A stretch of 64,000 nt of DNA from Thraustochytrium sp. TN22 (Eukaryota; Sar; Bigyra; Thraustochytrida; Thraustochytriidae), in assembly GCA_013306675.1 (NCBI GenBank), contig JABLUY010000174.1:18933-82932 (forward strand). The letters run 5' to 3'. Below are positions 27,680 to 37,863 of the stretch, piece by piece. Positions within the stretch are counted from its first letter, which is position 1, and every line of letters begins with the position of its first letter. The notes beneath the pieces were generated by a model that saw only the letters and a program-made list of their open reading frames with translations, did not search any database and was not told the DNA's origin. The position numbers and the translations under genes were made by a program.

Positions 27680-29980
27680 TTACCAGCGGCCACGGCCACG
27701 GCCGCGGCCACCGCCACGGCCGCCACCACGGCCACCGCCACGGCCGCCGCCACGGCCACCGCCGCGGCCGCGGTTGAAGCCGCCGCCGCCACCGCCGCCA
27801 CCAAAGCGGGAGGGCTTGGCCTGGAGCTCGGGGAGCTTGGTGACGATGGAGAGGCCGGTGTTGCCGGCGGCGACGGCGGCCTCGATGTCGTCCTGGTAGT
27901 CCGCGCTCATGTCAAAGACGGCGCCCGTGCTGTCGGCGAGCATCTGCATGCCGCGCACGCCCTCGACGGCGGCCGGGGGCAGGGCGTTACGCAGCGCGTT
28001 CCAAACGTAGGACGGGCCGAAGAGCTCCTTGCCGGCGGAGTACTGGACAGTGACGTAGCCATCGGCGCTCTGCAGGAGGGAGCGCGGCTTGAGCGAAGCG
28101 GCCTCGGTGAAGCCAGTGATGTCGGCGAGCGCGGCGGAGAGCGCCTCCTTGGCGCCGATCTCATCGATGAGGTCCTGGGCGGACTCGTGGAACTGCTCGA
28201 GAAAGTCACCCTGGATGTTGGCAATGCGCTCGGCGGCCTGGCGCGCGGCGGAGCGCAGGAGGTCGACGGGCTGCGGCGCGCCGATGCGGCGCAGCGTGTT
28301 GCCCGTGCCACGTTCGATGGCCTCGATGAGGTGCGAGTCCTGGTGCTTGTAGAGCGTGATGCAGTGGCCCTGGCGGCCGGCGCGGCCCGTGCGGCCGGAG
28401 CGGTGCACGTAGGTCTCGACATCGGCCTTGCCGGAGAAGGAGCCCGAGGGCGGCTGGAGCTGAATGACGAGGTCGACGCCCTGGATGTCGAGGCCGCGAG
28501 CGGCCACGTCCGTGGCGATGAGCACGTGGAAGCGGTTGTTGCGGAAGCCGGCGAGCGTGGTCTCGCGATGACTCTGGGCGATATCACCGTGCAGGACCTT
28601 GGCCTCGTGGGTGAGGTCCTTGTCAACGACGAGCTCGTTGCACTCCTTCTTGGTGGAGCAGAAGATGATGGTGCGGCCGTTGTTGCGCACGTTACCGTAG
28701 ACACGGATGAGGTCGTCGACGATCTTGCCGCGGCCCTGCCAGGGGCACATGAGCGAGAGGTGCTCGACGTCCGAGGAGGCCTGCTTGTCCTCGTTGCCGA
28801 TGAGGTCGACGGTGGCCGGGTTGCGCATGCGGGTGGCGGCGACCTCCTTGACCCACGAGGGCAGGGTGGCGGAGAAGAGCAGCGTCTGCAGCGGCGTGCT
28901 GGAGGCGCCGGACTGCGCGCGCTGCTCCTCAATGCCGCCAAAGACCTTCTGCATCTCGTCCTGGAAGCCCATGTCGAGCATCTGGTCGGCCTCGTCGAGG
29001 ATGAGGTGCTGCACGCGGTCCAGCTTGAGGTTGCCGCGCTCCAGGTGGTCGCAGATGCGACCCGGCGTGCCGACGACGCAGTCCAGGCCGGCGTACATGG
29101 CGCGCGCCTGCTGGCCAATGGGCGCACCGCCGTACACGGTGCAGGTGGCCAGGTGCGGGCCGGTGGTTTCAAACTCCTTGGACACCTGCATGGCCAGCTC
29201 GCGCGTGGGCGCCATGATGAGCACGGCCGGACCACGGCCGCGCGTGAAGGTGTCGGTGTTGTTGCGGTCCAGCAGCTCAATCACCGGGAGCGCAAAGGCC
29301 AGCGTCTTGCCGCAGCCGGTGTGCGCGCGGCCGATGACGTCCTTGCCGGCGATGATGTGCGGGAAGCTCATGGCCTGGATCTCAAAGAGCGCCTTGACGC
29401 CGCGCTGCTCCAGGGCCGCGAGCGTGCGCTTGGAGAGCTCAAAGTCGGACAGCGGGAAGGTCTTGATGGACAGCTTCTGGTCCTCGTTCGCCTCCGCCTC
29501 GCGCTGCTCCTTGGTCTTGCGCAGGGGAGGGCGCTTGCCGCGCGCCGCAGCCTCGCCGTTGTTCAGCTTGGCCTTCTTGGCCTTGGTGTGCTTGACCGGC
29601 GCCTCGTCCTCGCTGTCCTCGCCGTCCTCCTCCATGGCGGCGGCGGCGGCAGCGGCGCCGTTGGTCTTGATCACCTCGACCTCGTCGTCGCTGTCCTCGT
29701 CCTCGTCCTCGTCGCGCTTGCGCTTGGTCTTCTTGTCCTTCTTGTCCTTCTTGGCCGACGAGGCCTCCTTCTTGGACTTCTTCTCGGCCTTCTTCTCGGC
29801 CTTGGCCTCCTTGTCCTTCTTGGCGGACTTCTTCTCCTTCTTCTCCTTCTTCTCCTTCTTCTCCACCTTGGCGGCCTCCTTCTCGAGCAGCTCGCGCTCG
29901 AACGACCGCGTGCGCGGCCGCGCCGCCTTGGTCTCGCCCTCCGCCATGCTGATCTCCTCCGACTCGCGCGGCGGGCTCAT
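27680..29980 (-). CDS. DDX21: DDX21/DDX50-like nucleolar DEAD-box RNA helicase
   Basis: A 766-residue ATP-dependent RNA helicase of the Gu (RNA helicase II) branch, expected in the nucleolus in rRNA processing. The N-terminus (1-150) is Lys/Glu-rich with repeated KKEKK and KKDKK, then acidic. The core has HTGCGKTLAFALP (motif I, about 223), APTRELAMQV, GGAP, TPGRI, DEAD (about 328), SATLPSW, ATDVAARGLD and HRSGRTGRAGRQG (about 527). A GUCT domain follows (about 640-735), which separates this branch from other DEAD proteins. The tail is (RGGG)n ending in RGRGRGRW. The ATG of MSPPRESEE is used; MAEGE 11 codons in is also possible. The frame stays open upstream through a CAG tract to a TTG. Confidence 0.93.
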   Translation of the reverse strand: MSPPRESEEISMAEGETKAARPRTRSFERELLEKEAAKVEKKEKKEKKEKKSAKKDKEAKAEKKAEKKSKKEASSAKKDKKDKKTKRKRDEDEDEDSDDEVEVIKTNGAAAAAAAMEEDGEDSEDEAPVKHTKAKKAKLNNGEAAARGKRPPLRKTKEQREAEANEDQKLSIKTFPLSDFELSKRTLAALEQRGVKALFEIQAMSFPHIIAGKDVIGRAHTGCGKTLAFALPVIELLDRNNTDTFTRGRGPAVLIMAPTRELAMQVSKEFETTGPHLATCTVYGGAPIGQQARAMYAGLDCVVGTPGRICDHLERGNLKLDRVQHLILDEADQMLDMGFQDEMQKVFGGIEEQRAQSGASSTPLQTLLFSATLPSWVKEVAATRMRNPATVDLIGNEDKQASSDVEHLSLMCPWQGRGKIVDDLIRVYGNVRNNGRTIIFCSTKKECNELVVDKDLTHEAKVLHGDIAQSHRETTLAGFRNNRFHVLIATDVAARGLDIQGVDLVIQLQPPSGSFSGKADVETYVHRSGRTGRAGRQGHCITLYKHQDSHLIEAIERGTGNTLRRIGAPQPVDLLRSAARQAAERIANIQGDFLEQFHESAQDLIDEIGAKEALSAALADITGFTEAASLKPRSLLQSADGYVTVQYSAGKELFGPSYVWNALRNALPPAAVEGVRGMQMLADSTGAVFDMSADYQDDIEAAVAAGNTGLSIVTKLPELQAKPSRFGGGGGGGGFNRGRGGGRGGGRGGGRGGGRGGGRGRGRGRW

Positions 29981-30047
29981 CACCGACGCTGCGCGACGCG
30001 GTCCGGCGACGCGACGCGGTGCGACGCGGCGGCTCGCTCCGCTGCCT

Positions 30048-30070
30048 TGCTGCTGCTGCTGCTGCTGCTC
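30048..30070. repeat. (CTG)n trinucleotide tract in 5' leader
   Basis: Seven to eight CTG triplets (CAG on the coding strand), about 70 bases before the DDX21-like ATG. In frame they would read as poly-Gln, but there is no upstream ATG. Confidence 0.8.
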
Positions 30071-30352
30071 CGCTGCGACCGCTCCGAGGTCGCGCGCAGC
30101 CAAGCGATTCTGCTTGGTCGCGCCGCCGCTGGCGCGCGTTGACTGGCCACGACATTGGCAGGACCAGCCATTCCTAGAGGGGGCACGCGCCGAGTCTTGC
30201 GCGCTGCGCCGTCCGGGGCGCCTCCTCGTCGCCTCCTACGGACCCCGCGCCGTGCCCAGCCTGCCCCCTTGTGGACCCGGCGTTGGCGAGTGGCCTTGAG
30301 AGGGCCCGGGAGCTTGCTTGGGTGGGGGATGATGACGCTGTCGTCGTCGCCT

Positions 30353-30386
30353 GTCGAGTCGAGTCGAGTCGAGTCGAGTCTCGAGT
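30353..30386. repeat. (GTCGA)n pentanucleotide microsatellite
   Basis: Six near-perfect gtcga units ending in gtctcgag. The same pentamer class occurs at 3083-3156. Confidence 0.9.
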
Positions 30387-30562
30387 TGAGATGAGACCGA
30401 CACGGCCTGTGCGTTGCCCGCTCCCTTACACTTGGCTAGCTAGCTAGCCATAGCGAAGGAGCGCGTCGGCTCGCCCTGGCAGACAGAGACCAGGTGCGCG
30501 CTTGGCTTTGCTGGTACCACGGCTCAAGATGAATCAAAACGAAGAGAGACTCCCATTTCCTA

Positions 30563-33500
30563 TTACTTTGACAGTGGTGGCAAAGAGCTGGCGGTACGCT
30601 TGGCCATCTTGCCAGCCTTGCTGACGTCGACGTGGCCAATGGAACGTCGCTCGTGCTCGTCGTCGTCGTCATCGTTATTGCAATCGTCGTTGTTGTTGCC
30701 GTCAACGCTGCGAACGTCTGCGCCCAAACCCTCCTCGTCCTGGCCTCCTGCTCCACCGGCAGGATGGCGCAGGGCGTGGAGACGCGAAAAGAGGACTGCA
30801 GCGGCGGCGTCAAAGCGCTGGTGCTCCGTAAGCGTCTCAGGCGCCGGCATGGAGGCGAGCGTGGACGCCGTGGACGCTGTGTCGAAGCTGGCGACGCTGG
30901 CGACGTCTGAGACGCCGCGCAAGAGCATGCTGCGCGACTTTGTGTGCGTCGCGGTGCGGGCCCGCGGCTCGGGAATGCCGGGCAGCAGACGGCGCACCTG
31001 GTCCTTCTTGGCGGCCTGCGCGTGGGAGAGGTCGATAAGTGTGGCGAGCGGAGGGCTGATCTCGTTGGTGAAAATGTCAATGTGGCCGCGCGTGGCGCCG
31101 TCGTCCAAGGCGAGGATGCGCAGCGTGCCGGCGTCGCCGCCCACGAGCAGGAGATCCTCGCCCGGCACAAGCGCGAGCGAGGAGACCGCCTCGGCGCCCT
31201 GATTGGAGGGTGCCAGGTGCCAGCACTGCGCCAAAGCGACACGCGAGAGCTCGTCGTACGGCGTGGTGGCCAAACTGCGCTGGATGTCCTGTGACCGCGT
31301 CGCCTGACGGACGAGTCGGTTGCCGCGGAAGGTGGCCGCGCGCACCGGATGGCGCACGCGAGCGACAGCGGTGCGGAGCTCGAAACGCACCACGGCGCCA
31401 GACTCAAAGCCCACGATGACTGCGGAGGCGTCCGCGACGCAGAGCGTCGTGGGGACGCCGGCCAGCGGTAGGCGCGCGACGCGGCCAAACTTGAGGTGCA
31501 GGTCGTCGCCGCCCACGATCCAGACCGAGAGCGTCCTGTGCACGGCGTCGACGCCCACGAGCAGAGGCAAGATGCCGTCGTCTACGTATGCGAGCGCCAC
31601 GAGCTGGGTTCCACGATCCGCGCGACACACGCCAAGCAGCCGTGCGAACTCGAGGTCCCAGATGCACACCAAACCCGCCTCCTCCGCTTCATCCTCGTCC
31701 TCGTCCTCGCTCTCGCCCTCCTCCTCGTCTCGGTTGACGTCCTCGCCAAGGTCGTCGTGCTTGCCTACTCGCCGGCCGCGGCGACCGCGGCGGCCGCGGC
31801 GCTCCGCAAAGGTGGCAATCTGCTTGAGGTGAAAGCTGACCGCGGACGCGAGCAAGTCGTGGCAGCCATCGGTGGCTGACGCCCCGGTCGTTGCAGCGGA
31901 GTCGATCGATGCCGTGGAAGCGTCCACCGTCACGGGCACCACGCCCGCGAGGTGGTGCGGCCGCGGCTCGCCAACCTGGACCGAGCGCAGGTTGACCGAA
32001 TGCTTGGCGCCCTGAAAGCCCTGGCGGTCGTTCTCATCCGAGACGTGCAACACGCCGCCCCAGGAGGTGGAGACGACCAGGCGATCCCGAGTACAGGCGC
32101 AAAAGTGCGCCGAGGTGACGGGCGCGCCGGGCGGGTGCGGGTCGAGCTCCTTAATGAGCGCACCGTTCATGAGGTTGTACACGAGAAGGCGGCCTGTCTC
32201 GTCGCCGACGATGAGCTTGCGCTCACGGTCGTCCAGGCAAGCGGCCGTGACATCGCGCTTGGCGGATTCTGACAAACACAGAATGGGCGTGCGGTCGCCT
32301 GTTCGCACGTCCCAGAGCACCGCTTCCCACTTGGTGACGGTGACGAAGCAGCCCATGGTGTGGTTAAAGGCCGCCATGAGGATGGGCGAGCGCTCGCGTT
32401 CGGCCGGCACAAAGTGGTAGGCCGCGTCGCGGCCGTGCACGACGCCGAGCGTGTACAGGCGGTCGCGCAGCGCGAGCATGCTGGTGCAGCCGAGCTGCAC
32501 CGCCTGCACGCACTGGTAGTCGCGGCGCGCGTTCCACAGGCGTGCCTCGCCCGAGAGGTCGCAGGTGAGCGCATAGTCGCCGCCCGCCACGAGGGCGCCA
32601 AAGGTGGTCGGATGGTGGTGCCCCAGCAAGTGCGCCACGGAGACGGTCTCCTGAAAGGAGTGCGAGACCCGCCAGACCTGCGCGCAGGCGTCCCTGGGCT
32701 TGGAGATGTGGCCCCCGAAGCGCGGCATGGGCGTGGTGAGCAGCGTCGCCACGACAGTGTCTGGCTTGGCGCGCGTCCAGAAGGAGGACCAGGCAGCCTC
32801 ATCCGTGGGCACCCACGAGCGCAGGCTGAGCGAGCTGACACCTTCCGGGTGCGCCACGAGCGCTGCCACGCGTTCACCGGTGAGCACGCTCCAAGTGGAC
32901 ACGCTGCCATCCTCGGAGGCCGCCACGAGGTGCTCGTGCGTCGCGAAGCGCAGCTCCACGATGCGCTTGCGGTGCCACACCAGGCGGCGCGCGGTTGTGC
33001 CCAGGAGCGCGCCGTCGCGCGCGCGCCGCCGAAAGACCGAGATGACGTGGCCCTTGGCGTCGCCGCGGCCCGTGCCCACCGTACACAGCGTCTCCGACAC
33101 CGGATGCCAGCGCAGGATGCGCTGGCCGCTTAGCGTGGTCACCTGCTCGCGCTGCGCCACGACCTTGTCGAGGGCGAAGCTGCTCAGGTAGAAGCGGCCG
33201 TCGTGCGACGAGGCCACCACGGCCATGTCCACGCTCGCCAGGTGACAGCCTGCCACCACCACGTGCGAGATGAAGTTGCTCGTCACGCGCACCGACATCC
33301 ACGGTCGCAGGCCGCTCTCGCGCAAGAGGTGAATGCGCAGCTGGTCTGATTGCGCCTCCACGGCGCACAGACTGCCGCTGAAGTCGCACGCCAGCGCCGA
33401 CGCTGCGCGGCGCTGCAGGTTCACGTGCAGGCCGGCGTCGCGCACCTCCTGCAGCTGCAGGTCCGCATCTTCGTGCTTGCGCACGTCCTCGCGTGACTCA

Positions 33501-33742
33501 TTTAGCTCAATCACAAAGGCGGCGAACTCGCTCCAGTGCAGCTCGCGGTCCCCGTTCGCGTCGATCTGCTGGAAGAGCTCCACGGCCTGCTCTACGACCT
33601 GCTCCTTGCTCAGGTCCCCCGCCGCCACCGTCTCGATCACGATCTCCACGAAGCGCTCGAGCCCCAGCCGCTCCTCGCGCTGGAACGCGCGTTGCAGCCT
33701 CCTCACCGACCGATTGTCGATGCGCATCAAGAGGTCCGTCAT
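30563..33742 (-). CDS. EF-hand/WD40 repeat protein (WDR49/WDR64-like plan)
   Basis: A 1059-residue protein. Near the N-terminus is one good EF-hand loop, DANGDRELHWSEF (about 58-70), within a helical pair that starts with KEQVVEQAVELFQQI. The rest is a long series of degenerate WD40 blades, seen as recurring GDETGRLLVYNL, EDGSVSTWSVLTGERV and GGDAGTLRILAL segments, probably forming two propellers. Acidic inserts (EDVNRDEEEGESEDEDEDEAEE near 680, and Asn/Asp-rich near 1025) are likely loops. EF-hand plus WD40 proteins of this size (WDR49/WDR64) are associated with cilia in animals; a calcium-responsive scaffold role here is inference. The ATG of MTDLLMRIDN is used; upstream the frame is only open from a GTG. 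Confidence 0.8.
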   Translation of the reverse strand: MTDLLMRIDNRSVRRLQRAFQREERLGLERFVEIVIETVAAGDLSKEQVVEQAVELFQQIDANGDRELHWSEFAAFVIELNESREDVRKHEDADLQLQEVRDAGLHVNLQRRAASALACDFSGSLCAVEAQSDQLRIHLLRESGLRPWMSVRVTSNFISHVVVAGCHLASVDMAVVASSHDGRFYLSSFALDKVVAQREQVTTLSGQRILRWHPVSETLCTVGTGRGDAKGHVISVFRRRARDGALLGTTARRLVWHRKRIVELRFATHEHLVAASEDGSVSTWSVLTGERVAALVAHPEGVSSLSLRSWVPTDEAAWSSFWTRAKPDTVVATLLTTPMPRFGGHISKPRDACAQVWRVSHSFQETVSVAHLLGHHHPTTFGALVAGGDYALTCDLSGEARLWNARRDYQCVQAVQLGCTSMLALRDRLYTLGVVHGRDAAYHFVPAERERSPILMAAFNHTMGCFVTVTKWEAVLWDVRTGDRTPILCLSESAKRDVTAACLDDRERKLIVGDETGRLLVYNLMNGALIKELDPHPPGAPVTSAHFCACTRDRLVVSTSWGGVLHVSDENDRQGFQGAKHSVNLRSVQVGEPRPHHLAGVVPVTVDASTASIDSAATTGASATDGCHDLLASAVSFHLKQIATFAERRGRRGRRGRRVGKHDDLGEDVNRDEEEGESEDEDEDEAEEAGLVCIWDLEFARLLGVCRADRGTQLVALAYVDDGILPLLVGVDAVHRTLSVWIVGGDDLHLKFGRVARLPLAGVPTTLCVADASAVIVGFESGAVVRFELRTAVARVRHPVRAATFRGNRLVRQATRSQDIQRSLATTPYDELSRVALAQCWHLAPSNQGAEAVSSLALVPGEDLLLVGGDAGTLRILALDDGATRGHIDIFTNEISPPLATLIDLSHAQAAKKDQVRRLLPGIPEPRARTATHTKSRSMLLRGVSDVASVASFDTASTASTLASMPAPETLTEHQRFDAAAAVLFSRLHALRHPAGGAGGQDEEGLGADVRSVDGNNNDDCNNDDDDDEHERRSIGHVDVSKAGKMAKRTASSLPPLSK

Positions 33743-34395
33743 GGTGCGTGTACGAGCGTGCGCCGTATGCGCGCGCGCGCCCGTGTGCAAGTGCGCGCGC
33801 GGAACGCGAGCGCGCGCGCTGCTCTGCTGCCGCACCGCAGCGCGTGCAGCCTGTGGCGGTCACTGCGCTTTTTGCGAGCCGTTGGGAGCCTGACTGGGAG
33901 TGACTCGGACGAGGGCCCAGCGACTCTCGCCTGGCTTAACGTTACCAACACTGCCACTGCCAGCTGCAGTGCGGGGCAGTGCACTGACTACCCGAGCTGC
34001 AGCCTCGGGAGACCCGCGATACGGCCCAGCTCATCGCAAACCACGATGGCGGCATGTGAGCCCAGACGATGGGAAGAAATCAGACGATGGCGGCGACATG
34101 GCGGCACGCGAGTCAAGACGATAGGATGAAATCAGACGATGGCGGCACGCGAGCCCAGACGTAACTCAGCGTCATGACCGCCAGTGCGTGTGCCCGTCGG
34201 AGACACTCACTGTCAATTCATGGTGTGGGCAAAACGCTGTGCAACAACAACAAGTGATGATCGTATTGGGACCGTCAAACGTCATGAGTCATACCGCAGT
34301 GAGCCTTGGGACTGAGGTAGTCAGACACCAAGCGTACCTGCGATCTGGTGGAAGTCGTTTCCAAACAAAAATACCTCTATCTCATAACTAATTTC
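33743..34395. other. Intergenic region
   Basis: 653 bases upstream of the EF-hand/WD40 gene and downstream of the dynamin-like gene. It contains a short tandem repeat at 34042-34162. No gene seen. Confidence 0.5.
34042..34162. repeat. Short tandem repeat, unit about 40-52 bp, 2.5-3 copies
   Basis: Units of the form gacgatggcggcacgcgag followed by (c/t)caagacgat(g/a)ggaagaaatca. One copy has an extra gcgacatggcg insertion. Confidence 0.8.
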
Positions 34396-36339
34396 TCAAG
34401 CAGCCTCAGCCACGGTCTTGGCCAGGAGCTGAAGGACGTCGTCGAGCTGCGCTTGCTCTGCCTTCAGTGCGGCGTGGCGCTCGGCGAGGGCCGGGTCGTT
34501 GAAGAGTTGGTCGAGCTCCTCGGGACTGTTGGAGCTAAGATCGTCCATGTTGCTTCGGAACGTGCGCAGGGCAAGCCTGACACCCTCGAGGACACGGGTC
34601 CAGAAAAGGCGCGGGACCTGGACCGTGTAGGTTCTGAGCAGGTACCTGCAGCGCGAGTCCATATCCTGCTCGAGGCCGCCCTTGCCGTGCGGCTCCTCCT
34701 CGCCAGAGGTCTCGTCGCCAAAGCTAATGCGCTCAATCTCGGCGTCCAGAAGCTTCTCCAGGATGTCCTCTGTCTCCATTCTGCTGGCCTCAATGGCGTC
34801 TTCGAGGATCGCGCGGAATCTGTCCACAATTTCGATCGGGTATTTGGTGCCGTACGCGGTGACGAGGATGAGTCCGACGAGCTGGCTGAAGAGGTCCTTG
34901 GCGTCGGACAAGAAATCGGATGCGCTCGCGCGGAGCGGCTCAGTGCCGAACCTGCGCAGCAGATCCTTGAAAATGGGCTCGTACATGCGCTTCGTGCCGT
35001 CACCGTTGTGGGCCCACTTCTGCTGAACCACGCGCCGGAAGTCTCCGTTCTCGTCAGTGAAGCGAGCTTCGCCGCCCTTGGTCTCGTCGAAGATCGTAGC
35101 TCTCGCGCTCCTGCGAAAGTCCCGGCCACGCTCGTCGAAGCGGCCCGCGAGAGGGACCAAGGTGATGCTGGTCTCCGAGCCATCGCCATCGTACGGGAAG
35201 ATGGGCTTCCGGTCGGACACGCACTGCCTGAACGCGTCCCCGAATTCGTCCAGGATGTCGTAAATGAGCATTTTCATGTCCAATGTCGTCTTGATCTGCG
35301 GGGAGTCCGCAAGCTTCTTGATCACATCACGAAGACGAGACCGGACCATGGGCATGGTCTCCGCCTGAAATTTCGCGAGCATCTTCTCCTGCAGACCCAT
35401 GACGTGGCTCTGCAGTGATTCGACGCCCCAAAGGTGCTGCGGGAGCTCCTTGAAGTGCTCGTCCGTGGTGAAGAGGGTTTTCTCGGCCTCTTTAACGGCC
35501 TGGAGGCTCGTCTGTTGGTCCGCCTCGGTCATGGAGCGGCCTCGGACGGCGATCTTGCGGCGCCCGTCCTCCTCCCTCAAACAGTCGCAAAAGTCCTTCT
35601 TGAGTGCCGCATCGTTCCCGAGGAGGTCCACCTTGGTGAAGACGCAGATGGTACGCGCGCCCATGGGGTCGGCCTCCTTGGCCAGCTGGAGGGCCTGGTT
35701 TGTGTCCGGGTCCACCGAGGCCTGCTGCACCACGAGGATAACCTTGTTCAAGTCGCTGATGTAGCGCCTGATGAGCTGGACGATGGTCTCGTTATCGACA
35801 GAGCCGTCCTTGTTGTTGTGGACGATGCCCGGGAGGTCAATGATCTCCATCGTGGGCACGCCAGGGTAGCGAACCACAACGTAGATGGGGTCGTCCTTGA
35901 TCACGCCGTCTTTCTGCAGCTCTCCGATTTCCTGCTGGATCTGGCTCAGGTCGTCGAGTCGCTTGGCGTTTTGGAGGCACGGGTCCGTTCCAACAAGCGC
36001 ATGCGTCTCGGCGTGCGGCTCGGTGCGCAGCACGAGCGGGCGCGTCGTCACCAGGCCCTTGCCAGACTGCAGCAGCACACCGGTGATGAGGGACAGCACG
36101 GAGGACTTGCCGGCGCTCTGGTCGCCGATGGCCACAATGCCGGGCGTGGGGATCTCATTCTCGAGGCCTAGCAGCCTCAGCTTGCCGCAAATGTCAAACA
36201 TGTTCTTGAGGCGTGCCTGCGATGCGAGGTTGGCCTTGATCGCTGTCGCCTCCAGCTCGGACACCGGCGCCGGCTTGGGCGCCGCCCGGACTTCCGTCTC
36301 GTTGTTCGCTCCATCATGATTCTTGGTCTCCTCCATCAT
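34396..36339 (-). CDS. Dynamin-related GTPase (Mx/DRP-like)
   Basis: A 647-residue large GTPase. The GTP-binding motifs are complete: P-loop GDQSAGKSS (about 71-79), TTRP switch I Thr, DLPG (about 166-169) and TKVD (about 233-236). A middle/stalk region follows, with LWGVESLQSHVMGLQEKML and an MPMVRSRLRDVIKKL helix. A C-terminal GED helix bundle (about 545-647) contains RYLLRTYTVQVPRLFWTRVL. There is no PH or Pro-rich domain, which matches the short Mx/DRP/Vps1 type that remodels organelle membranes. The start is uncertain. MMEETKN (36339) gives the usual length. In-frame ATGs at 36537 and 36564 would add 66-75 residues, but they lie inside a duplicated upstream element, so I take them as leader. 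Confidence 0.9.
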   Translation of the reverse strand: MMEETKNHDGANNETEVRAAPKPAPVSELEATAIKANLASQARLKNMFDICGKLRLLGLENEIPTPGIVAIGDQSAGKSSVLSLITGVLLQSGKGLVTTRPLVLRTEPHAETHALVGTDPCLQNAKRLDDLSQIQQEIGELQKDGVIKDDPIYVVVRYPGVPTMEIIDLPGIVHNNKDGSVDNETIVQLIRRYISDLNKVILVVQQASVDPDTNQALQLAKEADPMGARTICVFTKVDLLGNDAALKKDFCDCLREEDGRRKIAVRGRSMTEADQQTSLQAVKEAEKTLFTTDEHFKELPQHLWGVESLQSHVMGLQEKMLAKFQAETMPMVRSRLRDVIKKLADSPQIKTTLDMKMLIYDILDEFGDAFRQCVSDRKPIFPYDGDGSETSITLVPLAGRFDERGRDFRRSARATIFDETKGGEARFTDENGDFRRVVQQKWAHNGDGTKRMYEPIFKDLLRRFGTEPLRASASDFLSDAKDLFSQLVGLILVTAYGTKYPIEIVDRFRAILEDAIEASRMETEDILEKLLDAEIERISFGDETSGEEEPHGKGGLEQDMDSRCRYLLRTYTVQVPRLFWTRVLEGVRLALRTFRSNMDDLSSNSPEELDQLFNDPALAERHAALKAEQAQLDDVLQLLAKTVAEAA

Positions 36340-37863
36340 TGTTGTGCAGGCCGCGATCCAATCCAAGTTCAGGTTTTGCTGCTCGGCGCGGCGCCGCAGC
36401 GCCGCGCCGAGCTGATGAGCGTGAGTGCCTAGTAGTATCCCAAGTCCGGTGGGGAGAACCAACTCGCACTCGGACAGGGTCTGCGCAGACGTGGATCGTG
36501 GGCCGGGCCGCTTAGTTTCAGCGAGCGAGCTGGCCATCACCGCCACTGCATCACCGTAACTCATACGAGCGCGCGTCTGGCCCGGGCGTCTCGCCAGACC
36601 CGGCGCTGGCAACCAAGGCTCTCCTCAAGGCAGTCTACCGCGGCATAGTGGGCCGGGCCGCTTAATTTCAGCGAGCGAGCTGGCACTGCATCACCGTAAC
36701 TCATATGATATACGAGCGCGCGTCTGGCCCGGGCGTCTCGCCAGATCCGGCGCTGGCAACCAAGGCTCTTCTCAAGGCAGTCTACCGCGGCACATTGGTA
36801 TCTTGCAAGTTACTTCCAGTTGGATCTTTGGCGTGGCGAGAACGCGAGCTGAGCAAGGACAAAATGATCGCGCGCGACGATCTCAGCCCCGCCGGCGCGA
36901 GAAGCCAGATGTTCCTGTGAAGGATACGGCCTCGATCGCACTGACAGCAAGAGTAGAAGGGGCGTACAAGGCGCTAGCTAGCTAGCTAGAGAAAGGCGAA
37001 ATCTCGAAGGCGCCACGGCTCGGGTTCTCAGAGCTCCAAGTCCTCCGAGACTGAGACGAGCGAACCGAAGCGAAGCCCGTCGGTCTCAGCCAGTGCGTCT
37101 GCTCTGCGGGCCGCCCGGCCAGTCACCGGAGTCACTGCAGTCTTGCCAGACTCGGGCTTCGCTGGCGACTCGGAGCCAGCCTGAGCGAGCGGCTTGCACT
37201 GCCGCCATAGGCTGGCTGACACGTGAGAGCGAAGCGCAACGCTGCGAGAACACCTGTGAGGAAGCGGCTGCAGCCTCTCGCCTCCACGCGGCTGCAGCCT
37301 CCCGCCTCCGACCGTCCGCGCTCTCCTGCGCCGCTTTGCGCGCCGTCCTCCTGTTCGCCTACTCTGCCCTGCTCGCGCCCACGTCCGCGTCAAGCTGCCT
37401 CGCGCTCCAGTTCTCTCCGCCACGCCCGTCCCTCCCTTCCCTGACACAGTCAATGATTCAATCCACCAAGCACTGGCACTGCAGGCTGCATCCGATTTCT
37501 CCCTCCCTCCGTGCTCCTGCTGCGCGTGCCGCTCCGGGTTAGCCGAGTCGTCCTCGGCGTCCGTCTCGCCGTTGCCGCGGTCCTGCGCGGCCAGTCGCGG
37601 CGGCGCGGCGCTGCTCGACTTGCGCGCCGGCGCGGCCACTTGCGCGCGCGCATTCCGCAGTGGGCGCGGGCGCGGCCCCACTTGCGGCGGCGGCGCGGCA
37701 CTGGCGGCGCTGGCTGGCCGCCTTGGCTTCTCTGCCTAACCAGCCTAACTGTAAGTAGTAAGTTATTTGTCTCTGTCTCTGTCTCAGTCTCCGCCTCTGC
37801 CTCTGTCTCCGTCGCGGCGGCTGCGATGGCGCGGATCGCGCGGCAAACGGGGCGCGCGATGCG
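36340..37863. other. Divergent intergenic region with duplicated element
   Basis: 1.5 kb between the dynamin-like gene (-) and the MED13-like gene (+), expected to hold both promoters. It contains a 146 bp tandem duplication and a GCTAGCTAGCTAGC tract at about 36975-36989. No gene is supported. A CTGTCTCTGTCTC-type run lies at 37768-37810. Confidence 0.5.
36498..36793. repeat. 146 bp direct tandem duplication (period 150) at the dynamin-like 5' end
   Basis: Copy 1 at 36498-36643 and copy 2 at 36648-36793 both start gtgggccgggccgctta and end gcagtctaccgcggc. Copy 2 lacks about 10 bases (ccatcaccgc) and has an 8-base insertion (atgatata); otherwise only a few substitutions are seen. Confidence 0.95.

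Larger units (their letters stand above)
29981..30562. other. Intergenic region upstream of the DDX21-like gene
   Basis: 582 bases between two minus-strand genes. It holds GACGCG repeats (about 29987-30032), a CTG/CAG tract, (GTCGA)n and a GCTAGCTAGCTAGC tract at about 30435-30449. No gene seen. Confidence 0.5.

Noticed and set aside
28187-30142. 651-residue plus-strand frame opposite the DDX21-like helicase
   Set aside because: Mirror of helicase codons giving Leu/Val/Ala-rich text. All helicase motifs are on the minus strand.
36340-36612. N-terminal extension of the dynamin-like GTPase
   Set aside because: The extra ATGs lie within a tandem duplicated element and the added residues match nothing in the family. 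Both alternatives are recorded in the gene entry.
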